In this document: piece after piece, positions 12,701-25,434 of the stretch | How positions within the stretch are numbered: the stretch's first letter is position 1 | Layout of the letters: every line of letters begins with the position of its first letter | NCBI GenBank assembly: GCA_032164295.1 | Contig: JAJHTX010000006.1 | Location: forward strand, 744,001 to 808,000 | Source of the DNA: Inonotus obliquus | Lineage: Eukaryota; Basidiomycota; Agaricomycetes; Hymenochaetales; Hymenochaetaceae | Direction of reading: 5' to 3' | Length of the DNA stretch: 64,000 nt | Notes under the pieces: generated by a model | The model's database searches: none | Seen by the model: only the letters and a program-made list of their open reading frames with translations | Told to the model about the DNA's origin: nothing | Position numbers and translations under genes: made by a program

Positions 12701-13935
12701 TCTAGCGCGATTAACATCTTCAGCTGTCAACGTCCGATAACGAAAATCGGTCCGAATGGTGAAGAAGAGACCTGGATCTTAAAGACTTATTTTACAACCG
12801 AGGAGACATTCCCAACTGTCCTTAAGAGATCTGAGGTCATTGATATCCAGACTGTCGATATTTCACCTATAGGAAGCGCGCTGATCGATGTAGAGCAGAA
12901 GACAAAAGACCTTAATACGTTGAAGGTCAAGTACTCAAATTTGGCGAAGACTGGACAACCTGTGTCGACCAATGCGTTATCCATGACCCTTAACAATGCC
13001 GTGGATGCACCGGCAAATGGCGGGATCGCGTTGTACCGGGAAGCGTTCCTGTCACCTGAGTACGCGATACAAAATCCTGACAGAGCGGAGCTGATTGGTA
13101 GACTCCGAGATGCAATTGACGAGCAGGCAAGTACTCACTTTCTGGACTCGAAATACCTTTGGTCTTAACTAACGTGCTGCAGGTACGGGCTATTGATGGC
13201 TGTCTAAGACTGCACGGCGCGCTATGTCCTCAAGAAATGATACCATTCCATGATACCCTTGACCGTTTCTTCCGCAAGAACTTCGCAGATGAGATCCACC
13301 GTTTGGCTTTGGATACATCGCTGGACGAGCCAACTATTTCACCATTAACAAGGTTCCCTCCGCAGGGCACAGGTTCCTTGATGCACCTTCATGAGCGAAA
13401 CCGTTCCCAATCTTCGAATGCCACCGGAGCGACTGCCCGGTCAAAAAATTTCTATCTTCCTCCGCTTCAAGTGGGACGTTCCGTCACGACTCCTCCGCCA
13501 GCATCGCCTCGGTCGCTTCGTACTCAGACTGCGGCTGATGGACCTTCGGTAATAGGACATTCAGGCGTTGTTGGAAACATCACGGGCTCATCCGTACCGT
13601 ACACGAAGCAAACACCGCTCCAACGAAATCTCGCGCATCTGGCGCGGCACGGGTTTAATGGGGTGTCCGTCGGTCCTGGAACTAATGCGAGCTCAGAAAC
13701 GGCCGTAATGGGTATGAGCCACGGTGTCATCGGTGCCGATGGAATGTCCATGACTTCTCCACAGACGTCGCTCGTCAACGTTGGTTCTACGATCGCCGGC
13801 GCAGCTTCGCTTGCCAGCGGTGCGGCTTCGATGATGGCATCCAATTTAGGCAGCAGCATTGGTTCTATCAAAGGCCGCTTCTCGCGCTTAGGGAGTTTGA
13901 ACTTCGGGCGACACCATCACCATCCCCGAGAGTGA
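6756..13935 (+). CDS. DOCK-family guanine nucleotide exchange factor
   Basis: A long gene of about 11-12 exons coding for roughly 2,200 residues. The N-terminus forms an SH3-like region (GDEIYAFEKY ... GVWYRG/YVV ... GIFPASHI) split by an intron near 7019-7073. A DHR-1 (C2-like) region follows from about 8725 (FPGDIRNEMYVKLWSGEF). Long helical repeats come next, then the catalytic DHR-2 region from about 11750 to 13350, with YEWEKFGAFCERML, YYEHSAINIFSCQRP and ETWILKTYFTTEETFP typical of DHR-2. The last 200 residues are Ser/Gly-rich and end in a His-rich tail. DOCK proteins load Rac or Cdc42 GTPases with GTP and steer actin and polar growth. The layout is that of DOCK-A/B (SH3 + DHR-1 + DHR-2). 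One short intron (about 11817-11874) is inferred from loss of family alignment in read-through. Confidence 0.9.
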
Positions 13936-14351
13936 ATCGTGACCGTAAACTTTTGTTTGTTTTTGGAGGCTCCCATATGAAGAAATGACTCAGGTTCCTT
14001 GCTTCTGTGATTTTATGAGGATATTATTAACATTCGGCTCCGGCTCTCAAGTTTTTCCCTTACTACTACTTCCTTTACCCTCGCGTTCTGTCCTTGGTTT
14101 ATACTCTGGTACATAACATTGAAACTATTCTATAATCTTCTGTAGCATCTTATTTGCATCTGTAGAGCCAGTATTGAGTTTTCAGACATGGGATAACGGG
14201 TTTTGGTATGATGGGACGAGGCGGTTAACTGAGTCAAATTACGTAATTTGAGTAAGCCTGTGATATTACATAATAATGGCACAGGACGCCCACTTAGGTT
14301 TCTCCAGCTTCACTTTTCACTTCTAGCAACCACCACCACCACAAGTGAAAC
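13936..14351 (+). other. Intergenic region, DOCK 3' UTR and promoter of the WW gene
   Basis: About 416 bases without a coding signal. Both neighbours are on the plus strand, so it holds the DOCK terminator and the next promoter. A CCACCACCACCACA run (about 14328-14341) lies just before the next start. Confidence 0.5.
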
Positions 14352-17300
14352 ATGGTAGACGACCACGAAGCACTCGATTGGGGCGGTGAGGATGATGAGC
14401 ATCTCGGTGAGTTATCGTTGTCAGCTCGCTTTCTAGGAGGAGGGAAATACTCACGGTGGCCGCTAAAAGGAGAAGGTGCACAACGAAGCGCAGCTGTCGG
14501 TGATGTCGATGATGTGGTATCTATTGGTGGGGAGGAAGATGACATGCAAGAAAAGGCGGCTTTTCAATCGCGTACGATGCAAGACAATGAGAACGATGTT
14601 GCAGCAACTGCCACTCTGAAACAACCTCCTCCAGAGTCGGTGGCAAGGAGTGGTGGTCACACTCCAAAGCGCGATGCCGGTGAGGCACGCACTCAGGCTG
14701 TCCCGCCATTGTCGCTACCGCAGGGACCAGTGGCAGTATCGGCACCTCCTCCGACGAAGACATCTGTTATTCAAACGCCTGAGGCGACAAAGACATCGAG
14801 TCGTTCAGAATCTTCACCACGCCCTATGCCTATAAAAGCACCTATGACACACGCGTTACCTCCCAAACCAACTGTCACGCCCGTGCTTCCGTCGCGTAGC
14901 TCAAGCTTTATCGGAGCCAGTGCCATGTCTGAGATCAGACGAGACTCAGATAGGGATCGAAAACGCGCAAATGGCGCGAAACTTGTCAAGGAAGAAGTCC
15001 TTCCACCTGACTGGGAAATTCGCCGTTCCTCTGCGGGGGAGACATACTACTACAACACCCGCACTTTCGTTTCACAGTGGGAGCGCCCCAATTTAGATGG
15101 TAAGGCTTCATCCCCAAAACCAAGGGTTTCTGACACGGAGGGTTTTCCGAATCGACACGCAGAGAGCGAATTGGACAAGACGCGGAGCACTGATGACTTG
15201 CGTGCAGAGAAAATACGTGAACCACAAAGAGGGGATGATAGGGCACAGGCTCTTACTGCTGTGCAGGAGCTTTCGTACGACGATCGTCACTATCGTCCCT
15301 CTAATGGTCTAGACACATCCCGCGTCCATCGACGTGAGCGTCGTGGTCACTCGCCTGTTCCCGCTCAAACCCAGAATACGTACCGCGGCGACTCATCTAG
15401 GGTTGTCTCGACTTTACAGGGTAAGGAGAACATTGAAAAGGATGTATCGCGTCCTTATGAGCCATGGTCAGAGGCTGACGAGGCAAGGACCCACCGTCGA
15501 CCGTCCCCTGAGTCATCTGGCTTTCGCCGCAGTAATTTGCGGGACTCTGGAACTATTCGGGTAATACGTGAAGTTGGCTTTGATCGTCCGGCTGACAAAA
15601 ACCCAAGACGTGGGCGACCACAAGGCGATAGAACTCAAGAGCCACGATCCGCAAGCGATCGTTCTGGGTTCAATTCATACACACCCACTCCACTCAGAGA
15701 ATCGTCTCGAACCGGAGATAACTCATTGCTATCATCTCAAAGAAGTACGTTTCCGCATCGCATATCCATTCCTCTCCATGGTTTGTACGATCGTATGCTG
15801 TGGTTCAAACTCTGGAGCACCCCTGCGAGTAAATGTTACGCTGAAGTTATGGCGCGTTTCACCTGACACATAAAGTGTTGGCTGAACGCGTGCTGCTCTA
15901 GCGAGTTGCCATTCGTCTCGGACTCTTTCTGCCCCGCAAGCTCCGCCGCTTTTTCTCCTTCCTTCGCCGTGTCTTCGCTCCTGTGGTTCTCAAACCCTTT
16001 TTTCATGATTCAGCAGGGAATAGATCTCGATCACCTCTTCCGCAAGTTCAAATTCCAGCGTCAGTCCGCGGCGGTGATGCGAGTCGCAGCCATGAAGGGT
16101 CACTCCCTGAGCATAATGCGTATCAGCGTTTGCCTGGTACCGACAGGCCCTCGAAACCAGGTACGGAACAGAGTTTACCGCCTCGATGGGACAAGACGCC
16201 CTCTGCACATCGAGAAGCAGGAACGTCCATGGAAATTGATCTTCCGGTGCGCCGGTCTAGAGACGCCGAATCGACAGTGACGGATTTCGGCATGGATGCT
16301 AAGAGACGAAGGCTCGATAATGTAACAACGGATTCTACGCGTGGCCGCCGTGGTCGATCACCTAGCCCTATTGGTATACAAAGAAATGCCTTCCGTTCGG
16401 ACTCCTATCCAGAACACCGCACCGAGCGCTACGGAAACGCCAATGGTAGACATTCTAACATTATTCGCGCCATTCTTGTTAATCTCATGGAGCTTTCTAC
16501 CGTTTGCTCTTTCTCCCGTAGATGGAAGACGTTCTTCTGGAGTAGCGAATTCTTACGACCTCTCTGCGCGAGATGAAGGCTGGTCGACAAGGAAATCAGG
16601 AGGTGTCCATGCCACGGAAGTAATCCAGGACAGCACGCTCAATGCGAAGCCCATTAATAATGGGTCTTCATCGCATGGCTCCCGCAGAAGGACTGATTCT
16701 CTGCTAATCCATAGCGAGCGCCGCGAAACTGATGAGGGTCGAAGAGCAATTGACCGTGACGACCGTCGTGCCTATGATCCTAAAGAAAGAAGAGATGAGA
16801 GCGATTCGAGAAGTTACCGACCAGGCATGAATTCGTCTGCGGCTGCAATTGCGGGCTATTTTCGAGATGCCATAGAGCCCATGGATATTGATCACCCTCA
16901 CATTCGAGCAACAGGTCTTACGTCGAATGTTGGGTCTACTTACAGTGGCCGCGTCACAGGGGTGTCCGAGCGACAAGATATTAACCGACCCCCTATCGTT
17001 CCACAAGGCAGTCGATCACGCAATGGGCAGCTCTCACCAGCTGCTCCAGTTCCTCCCGCGTTGCGCGCTGATCGTACAGCTCCTCCAGTAGTCGGTGGTA
17101 AGTATTTTGTGCTACAGTTCGTTTTACGCTGGCTGAGTGACATAGACCGTCACTCTTCACCATCAGACTTGCGCGGGCGTCGAGGCTCCATTCCTGATGA
17201 AGTAGAGAGCAGACGTCAACAGGAGAGTCGTAGCGTGCACATTGAAGAAAGGGGCACGCAATACCTCGACTCGACGGATGGTTCCGTCGCTCGAGGTTCT

Positions 17301-18745
17301 TCGAAGCAGATCCCTGGGGTACGTGCAATATTCTGTAGCTAGTTCCTGTGCTGATTGCTTCCAGGACTGGAAGGCTTACCAACGAACAGATATACCCAGA
17401 GGCCCAAGTTTTCTCGTCAGACAAATGGCTTCACTCGAGAAGCCTTCCCCAAAGCTTACCGGCGCCAATAATGTCCCCGTTCCTCCTAGGAAGGGCTGGA
17501 AGGTCGAAGGTAGTGTCGAGGCAGGTGCTACTACCAAGAACGGAAAGCTGGGCGTGTCAGAAGAGCAAGGTCGCCTGCATACAAGCGATGTACGTCCAAT
17601 GCGCTTATCTCCATGCCAGGTTACCTACTTCGCACTTTAATCACAGATAGAGGACGTCTCTGCAGATACGCGTTATACAAGCCTTCACGGAGACGTTGAA
17701 AGACGGATGTCCTTTATTGAGAGGAACGAGAAAAGTAGTTCTGAAGTATGCTGGTTCTGCTGTAGTACAACTGTCTTGCTCATTTGTTACCCAGGTTGTT
17801 GCTTCTGGGCACGATCATGAGTGGGATCTACCTGAGAAACCCATTCATACATCGCAAGATAGCCGTCGATCTGGTAAACGTGCCGTAAGTACCGTGGCGA
17901 CAGTGCTGCAGAAAACAATCGTTAATATTAACTGTTGCTAGCCTCGCTCCAGCAACTCGAAGGAACGTTCTACACCAACGAACGAGAGTGCTGAGCCGCG
18001 TCTCTGGATTTCCCGCGAGGATGCGAATAGTATGCGTGGCCTTAATTCTCCTCGCGACCCACCTGCTCGCATAGACAGGAGGCCGAAAGACTTGAGAGAA
18101 CTGCGTGAGCCTGATACGCGGCCCAGATTGCCAGCGGAATCTCGCGAAAGGCGCATTGCTGAAGAGTGGCGTGGCAATCCTACCAGCTCATCTCGCGCTG
18201 TTCCAACTGAAGCAAAGTCCGTCAATTTGCCAGCCGAAACGACACGGCGTGAGGCAGTTGATTTCGGCCAATTGACAGACACGAATCTGCAGAGTGGTCG
18301 GTCACAAGACACCTCCATTGGTCCTGTCCACCCTTCGCGACTATCAAATGTCACAGCCGCGACCTCGCCCTCCAAAGATGATATCAAACAGGACGGTTCG
18401 TCAAAGGAGCAGCGACGAGCTCCCCATACTAAGCGTCCTCAGTCAAGATTTGCAGACGTTTTCTCTGGTGGCCAAGTTCACACCGCCGTGCCCCAGACAG
18501 ATGTTAAGTCCCAATTTGATAGTCAGGGACAACCGCGTCCGAACTCCCTATTGGAGCGGTTGGGCATGAATAAGGATGGCGAGCCTGGCCGAGACGCTAC
18601 TACCAGTAGTGGCGGTCCCGCAACCGAAGGTGGGAATACAAATTACACTGACGGGCTCGAGGGAGAACATGGACCAACGCGCGTGCGGAATCGGGGCGGT
18701 CGTAACAGACGCGGCAAAGGAAGGAATAGGTTTGGCGATTCGTGA
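14352..18745 (+). CDS. Large disordered WW-domain protein
   Basis: About nine exons encode some 1,200 residues. The N-terminus is acidic (EALDWGGEDDEHLG), followed by a likely intron at about 14406-14467 that keeps frame. A single WW domain lies near residues 195-230: LPPDWEIRRS, then TYYYNTRTFVSQWERP, with both signature Trp and the closing Pro. The rest is Arg/Asp/Ser/Pro-rich disorder, with repeated RD/RE/RR dipeptides and an RG-rich C-terminal end (RNRGGRNRRGKGRNRFG). WW domains bind proline-rich ligands; with an RG/RD-rich body this suggests a nuclear RNA-processing or transcription-coupled role, which is inference. Downstream exons switch frame at 15750-15990, 16440-16520, 17100-17150, 17320-17365, 17590-17650, 17740-17800 and 17885-17940, where short introns are seen. 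Not assigned to a named family. Confidence 0.7.
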
Positions 18746-18981
18746 AGGGTTAAAGTGATGGTTGCATTTTTGCCATTATTGAACGGACGTCTCGGTTGAT
18801 AGCAATGTTAAACCGAATGTTGCACTGTGCTCCTTTTTTTTACATAAATAGGTTCTCCTTAAATCATGATGGTATTCCTAGAGCCAAAATGGCTACAAAA
18901 GAAGCCTGAGCGGGCTGTTTGGTATGTGTACAAGGACAGTGGGTGATTTCCGAACTACAAAGACTCTTGCACAATTCATTA
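18746..18981. terminator. Convergent 3' region between the WW and chromodomain genes
   Basis: 236 bases between the stop of the plus-strand WW gene and the stop of the minus-strand gene. It must carry both 3' ends. An eight-T run at about 18833-18840 followed by TACATAAATA lies in it; the poly(A) sites themselves cannot be placed. Confidence 0.4.
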
Positions 18982-21900
18982 TTACAGCTGATGGTCCACG
19001 AAAAGATGGTCCTTCAGATCCTGAGGCATTGAATCAAGTCAGAACGATGTATAGGAAGCATACATATTGTCTCGTACCTGAACACTTGTGAATAACGAAT
19101 TACATCTACTCTTCGCCTCGTAGCCATTTATCCATTTACAAATGTAAACCCTTTCCTCACCACGGTCAGATTCGTTATCGGGAGTGGAGGTAGAGGCTGT
19201 AAGAAAAACTCTTTTGAAAGCTTTCTCTCGAGCCATAAGTCGCGCAATTTGAATTTGCGACCAGGATAGGTCATCGACGGTTTTCTCGTATTTAACTTTT
19301 AATCCTTCGAGTTCCTCGTGAAGCTTTTGTTTCTCCACCAAAAGATCGTTCCGCTGGTGCACGATGTTCGACTGCGAAACCTTAAGGTCCGCTATCTCCT
19401 CCCTCAGCTCATCAATCTTCCCGCGGAGCTCAGGTTCCAAAGCAGCCCGCCTTCTGACTTCATCGTCCGTGCGTCTATCTTTAGCTAAAAGAATTGTGAT
19501 CAGGACCTGCCTCTGTTCGAGTTCCTCCTTTAATTTCCCTTCTTGTGCGGCGTATTGTCTGCGGACGAGGTCAAGTCCAGTAGTGACCTGTCCCTCCGCT
19601 CGTTTCGCACGTTCTAGTAGTTCATCGTTCTCCTGTTTCTTTTCGTCAGCGAAGGATGAAGCTTGCCCGTATAATTCCTGGAATAACTCTGCTCGGTTCG
19701 TCGCGTCATCTCGGTTCATCTTAAGTAGTTTGATTTCTGCGTCTCGAGCATCTAAGTCCTTTGTCAATTCATCGCATTGTTCTTTATATTGCTCGAGCGC
19801 GCTTGCGTCGACCACTTTGGAAGAATCATCCTTTTCTTCTTGAGTTTTGTTGAGGACGGTGACTTCTGCTTGAAGGTTTGCCAACGCGTCATCTTGATTT
19901 ATACGTTTTCTTTCGCTTTCTGCAAGCTGACGTTTGAGGACTTCAATTTCTTCTGACTTGGCATGGAGGAGACCCATCGCTTCGTTGAGTTGACGCGATG
20001 GAGTTTGGACGACAGGTGATACCAGTTTCTGTGGAGGAGGTCACTACGAGCACTAGCTTCTGAATAAAGGAAACTAATGATGCTGACAGTTGGTGAACCC
20101 AGAATCTTGAATCGAGTTCTAACAGGTGTATATAGTTCCGTGTCATCCTATGCATGTAATCCATTAGTACCGAGGCACTAGAGAATACATAAGAAACTAC
20201 TATAATTACCTGTTGCGAAGTCGTGGTCGTCGGTGTAACTTCCCTGCTCTGCTCGCCGCCTCTAGATATGAAAGGATCATTTTCGTCAAACGTCTCCCGC
20301 AGAGACGATTCAATTTCGGCCTCTTCGTACGCTTCTCCTTCAGTTCTACCAGTCGGTCGTTCGTCTTCATCGTCCATGGAGCTTCTATCGGCATCTGTGC
20401 TCGATCTTGTATCACGCGGGCGGGGATAGCTAGTATTTGCATTCCCATCGAAGTCGATGAATTCCGCTTCGAACTGACGAACCAGAACTTCGTCCTCTTC
20501 GCCGATCTCCGGCGTAGCATGCTCGCTGTCTCCTTCGATGACAGATGGATTGCTCGTATCACCCTGTTCAGACTGAGCTCTGGAACTGGATGTACGTGCC
20601 ATCTCGAGAAGATCGACAAGAGGAATACGAGAAGCATACTCTTTACTTTCCCGTAGCCGTTTGCGCTGAATCTCAGCAAGCTCTAGGCCACGTCGTCGTA
20701 GTTCAATGCTTCTTAAGACGTCAGTAGATACTCCGTCGTTACTGGTATTGCTATTCTCATACGCGTTCGGAGCCGGTGGAGTCTGAGGATGATAGGGCTC
20801 GTGTGCGGATCCGTGATGAGCGAGATGATCTGGATTCGAAAAGGCACGATCACACGTCGATGATGCCGAATTGGCAGCGGTGGCGGATGACGAGCCTGGA
20901 GCGGACGGGACAGGAGGGACGGAGGGCGCGTTCCCATTTATATTCGGAGGGACCTGCGAAGCTTCCGAGGACGATGAAGTGCCGTTCCTTACCGCCTCCA
21001 CCATTGCGTTCCGATCCATAATCGCTTGGTCATTTCCCTCAACACCAACAGCGATTTCTAATGTATCATTTGGATCGACAACACCTACTTTTGCACTCTT
21101 ATCCGTTGCGCCATCCTCGCCATCGAAATCTCTTATGGGACTCTCCATTGAGCTGTTTAACAGTCCGGAGTCTTGCGGAAGACTCGCGACGGCGGCGTGA
21201 GGAGGTGGGAGTGCAGACAAAGGCTTCTGTTGCGGAAGATATGGCCTAAATTTGGATGGAGTCACGACAGGTATCCTTTGATACAGCTTTTCATATCCTC
21301 CCGAAGCCATACTTGATTCAGGTTCCGGGATGGAGGAACTAATAGGGAGAGTAGCTTCTCCTACCCCAGGAGACTCGGGAAGCTCTCCGGAAGGTTGCGG
21401 AGAAGCCTCGTCGACGCCCATGTCAATATCCACAGCGTCTGAACCGCGTTCAGCGATAATAGATTCCAGATACAAGTCATCCTGGGCAACATCATGCGAC
21501 TGCGGCTGCGATTCCTGCTGCGACTGAGACTGCGTGGGAGGAATGATTGTTCCGTTTGACGTTTGTCGATCGTCTGCCTGACAATGTGGCGGAATAGCGT
21601 CCCCTGCTCCTCCAGAAGTAACAAGGTCGTGACCAGAAGCTACCCACGCAGCAGAAGCATCAGGGTCCTGACTGAACGGAAGCTCATCGAAAGGATCGGG
21701 AAACATCCCCTGGTCGTCATTGTTTTCGAATACTCGTTCATCAACTATTTCACCCGATATAAGATGGTCCGTAGATCCGTCGACGATATTTCCCCTGGCC
21801 TCTCGTCCTTGGCCGACGGATGCGGCACGCAGAGTATCGCTTCTGATGTCAGATTTCATCCTTTCCTTTCCTTTCATACGTCCTGTGAGTCCTTGTCGAA

Positions 21901-23304
21901 GCTTGTTTGGTGACACTGCTTCTGTCCGATCTGATCCAATCGAGCGTGAACGGCTGCGTGATGAGCGCTTAGTCACCAGCTCGGATCCCGGGCTACGTAT
22001 TTCACTGGTTCGAACGCCAGGAGGCCCTTGGCGCTTCTTCCCATTGATGACTCCGTTTGGAGGAGCAACAAATTTACTGTTACCAGTACGTCCCGACCTG
22101 CTTTTGACAAGTGTGCGCCTAGGAGGTGTAGGTCCCCTGTCCGAGATTCCTCTGTCCGACTGTTGACCATCTTCAGGAACAGATAAGGTGGCTTTCCCGT
22201 TCGGTAGCATTTTATGTTTCCCCCTCGAAGGACCTTTTACTTCTACGACGACATCAACTCTCCTTCGCTTGCCTTTTGACACCAGTGGACTTTTGGCGAT
22301 GGCATCCGTTGTGCTCTCCTCATCTTCTTCCGCTTCATGTTCATGCACGATCGGCCTATTGGATTGAGGCATTTGTCTGTGCCCAGTGTCCGCGGGCCGT
22401 TCGTTCTTATTGATGCGTTTGATATGCGAAGCATCCGCATCTTCAGACTCCTCTTCCTCTTCCCGTCGCGAGCGATTCTTAGGTACTCTGGGGCTCCTCA
22501 CTACTATCTCGTCATCAGATTGGTTCTCCTCTCCCTCTCCGTCCTCCAAACCAGATTCTGGGGGCCTCGCCTTAGTTCCCTTCCGCGGAGATGTCCGCGG
22601 AGATATTCGAAGAGGACTAAGTTTACGCTTCTTGCGCGGAACACCTTCCTCAGCGGTAGATGAACCGCCATCGTGATCCGATGGACTACTTTGTTTGCGT
22701 TTCTTTTTCACGGGGGAAGTACGAGCAGCTGCATCATCATTGAGTCCAACTCCAGCCATGTTGACAGAAGTCGCCCGCCGCGGATACCTCGATGTCGTAG
22801 TAGAAGCAGTAGTTGTAGACCTCTTTGAGTTGGTCCTACTCCTTGATGCACTCGGTGTCCCGGCTATCCACCAGTTCCAAATGCATTCGTTAAACATGTA
22901 ACCACGACTGATATACAGGGTAACAGAGGGAAAGTGAAAGGTGACTCCAAGCGGTACTCACAGTTCTTCCTTCTGTTTCGTCTCTTTTCAGCCATTTTAC
23001 GCGCTTTCGCCTTTTTCCTCTCCGCCTCCTCCCTGTTCCACTCCTCAATCACATTGTCTGTAACGTGCTTACGCGGAACCCAACTATCTGGCCATGGCTT
23101 CCCGTTACTATCAAGCCCAGCCCATTGAATCAGATACCATCCATTGCGCTCTCCTCGAGCTGCAATCACTTCCCACAATTTATCATGATCGCTATCTCCC
23201 GGCTCGAAGCCTTGTGTTTGGAACTCTGCGTCCGTTTCATCGGCTATAAGCACGCGTTGCTTTCCCTTTCGTTTCTTTTTCGTCGAGGATTTTGACGTTG
23301 GCAT
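18982..23304 (-). CDS. Chromodomain, coiled-coil and Zic/GLI-type zinc-finger protein
   Basis: The ATG is at 23304. Exon 1 encodes a basic start (KKKRKGKQR) and a chromodomain near residues 40-85 (GWYLIQWAGLDSNGKPW, DSWVP), then a Glu/Lys-rich helix. An intron at about 22876-22962 leads to a very long Ser/Arg/Pro-rich disordered exon. From about 20000 down a heptad-rich coiled coil of some 250 residues follows (EEIEVLKRQLAESERK onward). A last intron (about 19016-19074) joins RVYICKW...SRCNSLFTSVQ to DLKDHLFVDHQL and a TAA at 18982-18984. This end has the CxW...C...H...H form of the atypical first finger of Zic and GLI proteins. Chromodomains read methylated histone tails, so a chromatin role is likely. 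About 1,300 residues; not matched to a named gene. Confidence 0.75.
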
Positions 23305-23848
23305 CCTTCACGGTGAAATCAGATAGAATCAAGGAGACAGAGAGACTGGGACTCGGGAGCAGCTGGATGGAGGATATCGATTCGATTCGCATGGTAGTTC
23401 AGGTCATCACGTGCATTGGACACGAATAATTCAAGCTCCGACAGAAGAATGATCTCTGTTCATGAAGATGAAGCTCTGTCTTGCTTCCTTCGCACAAAGC
23501 ATCCAGAGCCTTCTTTCATCACACCGTAGAATAAGCACTCAGATACTATAGAACCAGCGTGTTTACTAGATACAATTCAATACTCAAGTACTAACTTTAA
23601 TCTCCAAGTCTGCAGACAGGAAGCCTCCGAAGGTTCGTTCCCCTCTCGGGCCACAGATCGACGACCTGGTCAATAGATACGCCATAATGTGTAGAAGGGA
23701 CTATTACTTGTCAATGTCTATGTGCCAAGCGTGATTTGGAAAGCACAAGGCATAAAGCTTTGACTGATGGTCAAAGCGCGCGGGAGGTCATTTTGGTTTT
23801 GTGGCCTGAAGAACTGATTATCGCACGATAAGGGATGCCTTAAGCATC

Positions 23849-23856
23849 TATAAAAA
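23849..23856 (+). promoter_or_regulatory. TATA box of gene X, copy A
   Basis: TATAAAAA lies 104 bases before the X copy A start codon, inside a GC-neutral promoter that is nearly the same in copy B. Spacing suits a start site about 30 bases downstream. Confidence 0.6.
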
Positions 23857-23952
23857 CGGGCCCCCATCGTCGTGCTCTGGGCATCACCTCCTTCCTTCAT
23901 CCCCTCACTCTGAGAGTCCTCCCCTCCCCGTCCATTGTCTCTGTCCCAAAAA

Positions 23953-24609
23953 ATGCGTAAGTGTGAAGCCCACAAGTACTATCCCTTTTGACATTGACCT
24001 CCCCAAGCGCGCACTACAACATCCAAAAACACCGTGGTGCGAGTATGTGCACCCTACTCCCGGACCGCTGTTGTCCGGGATCAAGCCCTCTTAAACGATA
24101 TAATCGCGAAGACCTTTCGTCAGGAGCCGGTCGAGCGACTTGCGACTTTGGCAACGATTGCCATAGATAACAAACGCAAGTTTGAAAGCATAACCCGAAT
24201 CATCGTGTGCATACGGATACTCTCCATCCTCGCCGATGTCTGCGACAACGCTCCTAGGCTCGAGGATATCCCGAAGTCGTCCCCCAGCGAAGCTGGACAA
24301 AAAACGACCAAGCAAGATACCGCCACCGCCGTTACTCAAGCAGAAGCGCCGCGTAGGTCAGCTCGCGTCGCTGCTAACAACGCAACTCGCGCGAACGCAC
24401 TGAGCCGGACAGCTAGCCTGCCTATTGCTACGCAACCGAACAGGCAGCGAAAACGCAAAAGGGTGGACCAGACTCAGACAAATGAAAACCCAAGAGAAAA
24501 GGTTCAGCGAGTCGCTTCCCACGCCAGTGTAAAGGATGAAAAGCGGGACAGACCCATGGCTCGACATTACCTCAAGCCACTTACGATTAGCCCAAACGAT
24601 CCAATTTAA
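23953..24609 (+). CDS. Gene X, copy A: small basic protein, family not recognised
   Basis: The model has a 4-base first exon (ATGC, 23953-23956), an intron at 23957-24007 (GTAAGT donor, TTGAC branch point, CAAG acceptor) and exon 2 at 24008-24609. The read-through frame stops at once in this copy (TGA near 23989), so splicing is needed. It encodes about 200 residues: MPRTTTSK start, APYSRTAVVRDQAL, a helix-prone stretch ending LSILADVCDNAPRLEDIPKS, an APRRSARVAAN motif, basic KRKR patches and a VQRVASHASVKDEKR end. No signal peptide or membrane segment. The basic patches suggest a nuclear or nucleic-acid-bound protein; function is unknown. Relative to copy B it has about 72 extra in-frame bases before the LADVC motif. 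It shares a divergent promoter with the chromodomain gene. Confidence 0.6.
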
Positions 24610-24968
24610 GGATAATTGAGCATCCGATCACAGGAGGCTGGTTTGTATACTCTGTGTACCCATCCTTTCCTCGTGCTGTCTTGTCATTTACCGCTCATGC
24701 TCCTTAAGTTGCAAATTGTAACCAACAAGTAAAACGTGCCGAACCACTTCGAACGTGTTTTTTTTGCAGTGTAAATTTTTCTTATGTATTTGTAATATTA
24801 GATTGAATCCTCCGGCAGTCAAATGTGAATCGCACCGTTACAGAAACCCAAGCGACAAGGGAAAATCATGAGTAAGAATTGTTCAAATCGTGACGTATCG
24901 TAACCTATGTCGGTATTCGTTGATGATTATAGCTTCGTATGAGCATCTGAAGGGTGCATCGGAAAGCT
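24610..24968. other. Intergenic region after gene X copy A
   Basis: About 360 bases to the stop of the transporter fragment on the other strand. It is AT-rich with a TTTTTTTT run at about 24758 and closely resembles the matching part of unit B (about 26840-27130). No other gene is seen. Confidence 0.4.
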
Positions 24969-25434
24969 TTATGAAGAAGGTTTCGCGGGGTGTTCTTCGC
25001 TGTTTTCGTTAATACTTGGACGCCCCGATGTATCTGGGGATAGCCCAGTCCATTCGGGTTCTTTCCCGTGCTTCGCACCTCGTTCAACATTCCGCTTGAG
25101 CGAGTACTCGCGGAGGAACGGCGCTATGTATAACAACAAAATCTAATAACCCAGAATTCAGAAATCAAAGAACCAAAGAACAGGGGCGTACTGAAAACCA
25201 GACCAACAAAGGATAAAGGAGTAAGAACAATATAAATGGTAGAAAGACTCTTCGTGAACGTATGGCTGACTTGTTGATGCAGCGAATCGGGCTGTATCTG
25301 CTGGATACTCGTATAATCGGCGATCTCTGTGCCCATGGCTGTGTTGAACTCGGAAAAATCTCCCAGGCGCTTATTGAGCTCGGTTAGGAAGACTGTGTCG
25401 CTCACGGATATGCCTAAGGTGCCACCAATGGTTC
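24969..25434 (-). pseudogene. 3' fragment of a DHA2 MFS transporter (unit A)
   Basis: The minus strand carries only the last two coding exons of the transporter that is intact at 27132-29469. The upper exon (encoding [20 protein letters not shown] and the last membrane helix) begins at the duplication junction, 2-3 bases from the ancestral exon border. A GTACGC donor and CATAG acceptor flank a short intron, and the final exon encodes [20 protein letters not shown] and ends in TAA at 24969-24971. Both exons are still open, so the event is young or the fragment is tolerated. There is no start codon and no transport core, so it cannot make a working carrier. Confidence 0.85.

Noticed and set aside
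19364..19843. 159-codon Ser-rich open frame on the plus strand
   Set aside because: Antisense of the coiled-coil exon; Glu/Leu-rich helices read backward give Ser/Phe/Arg.
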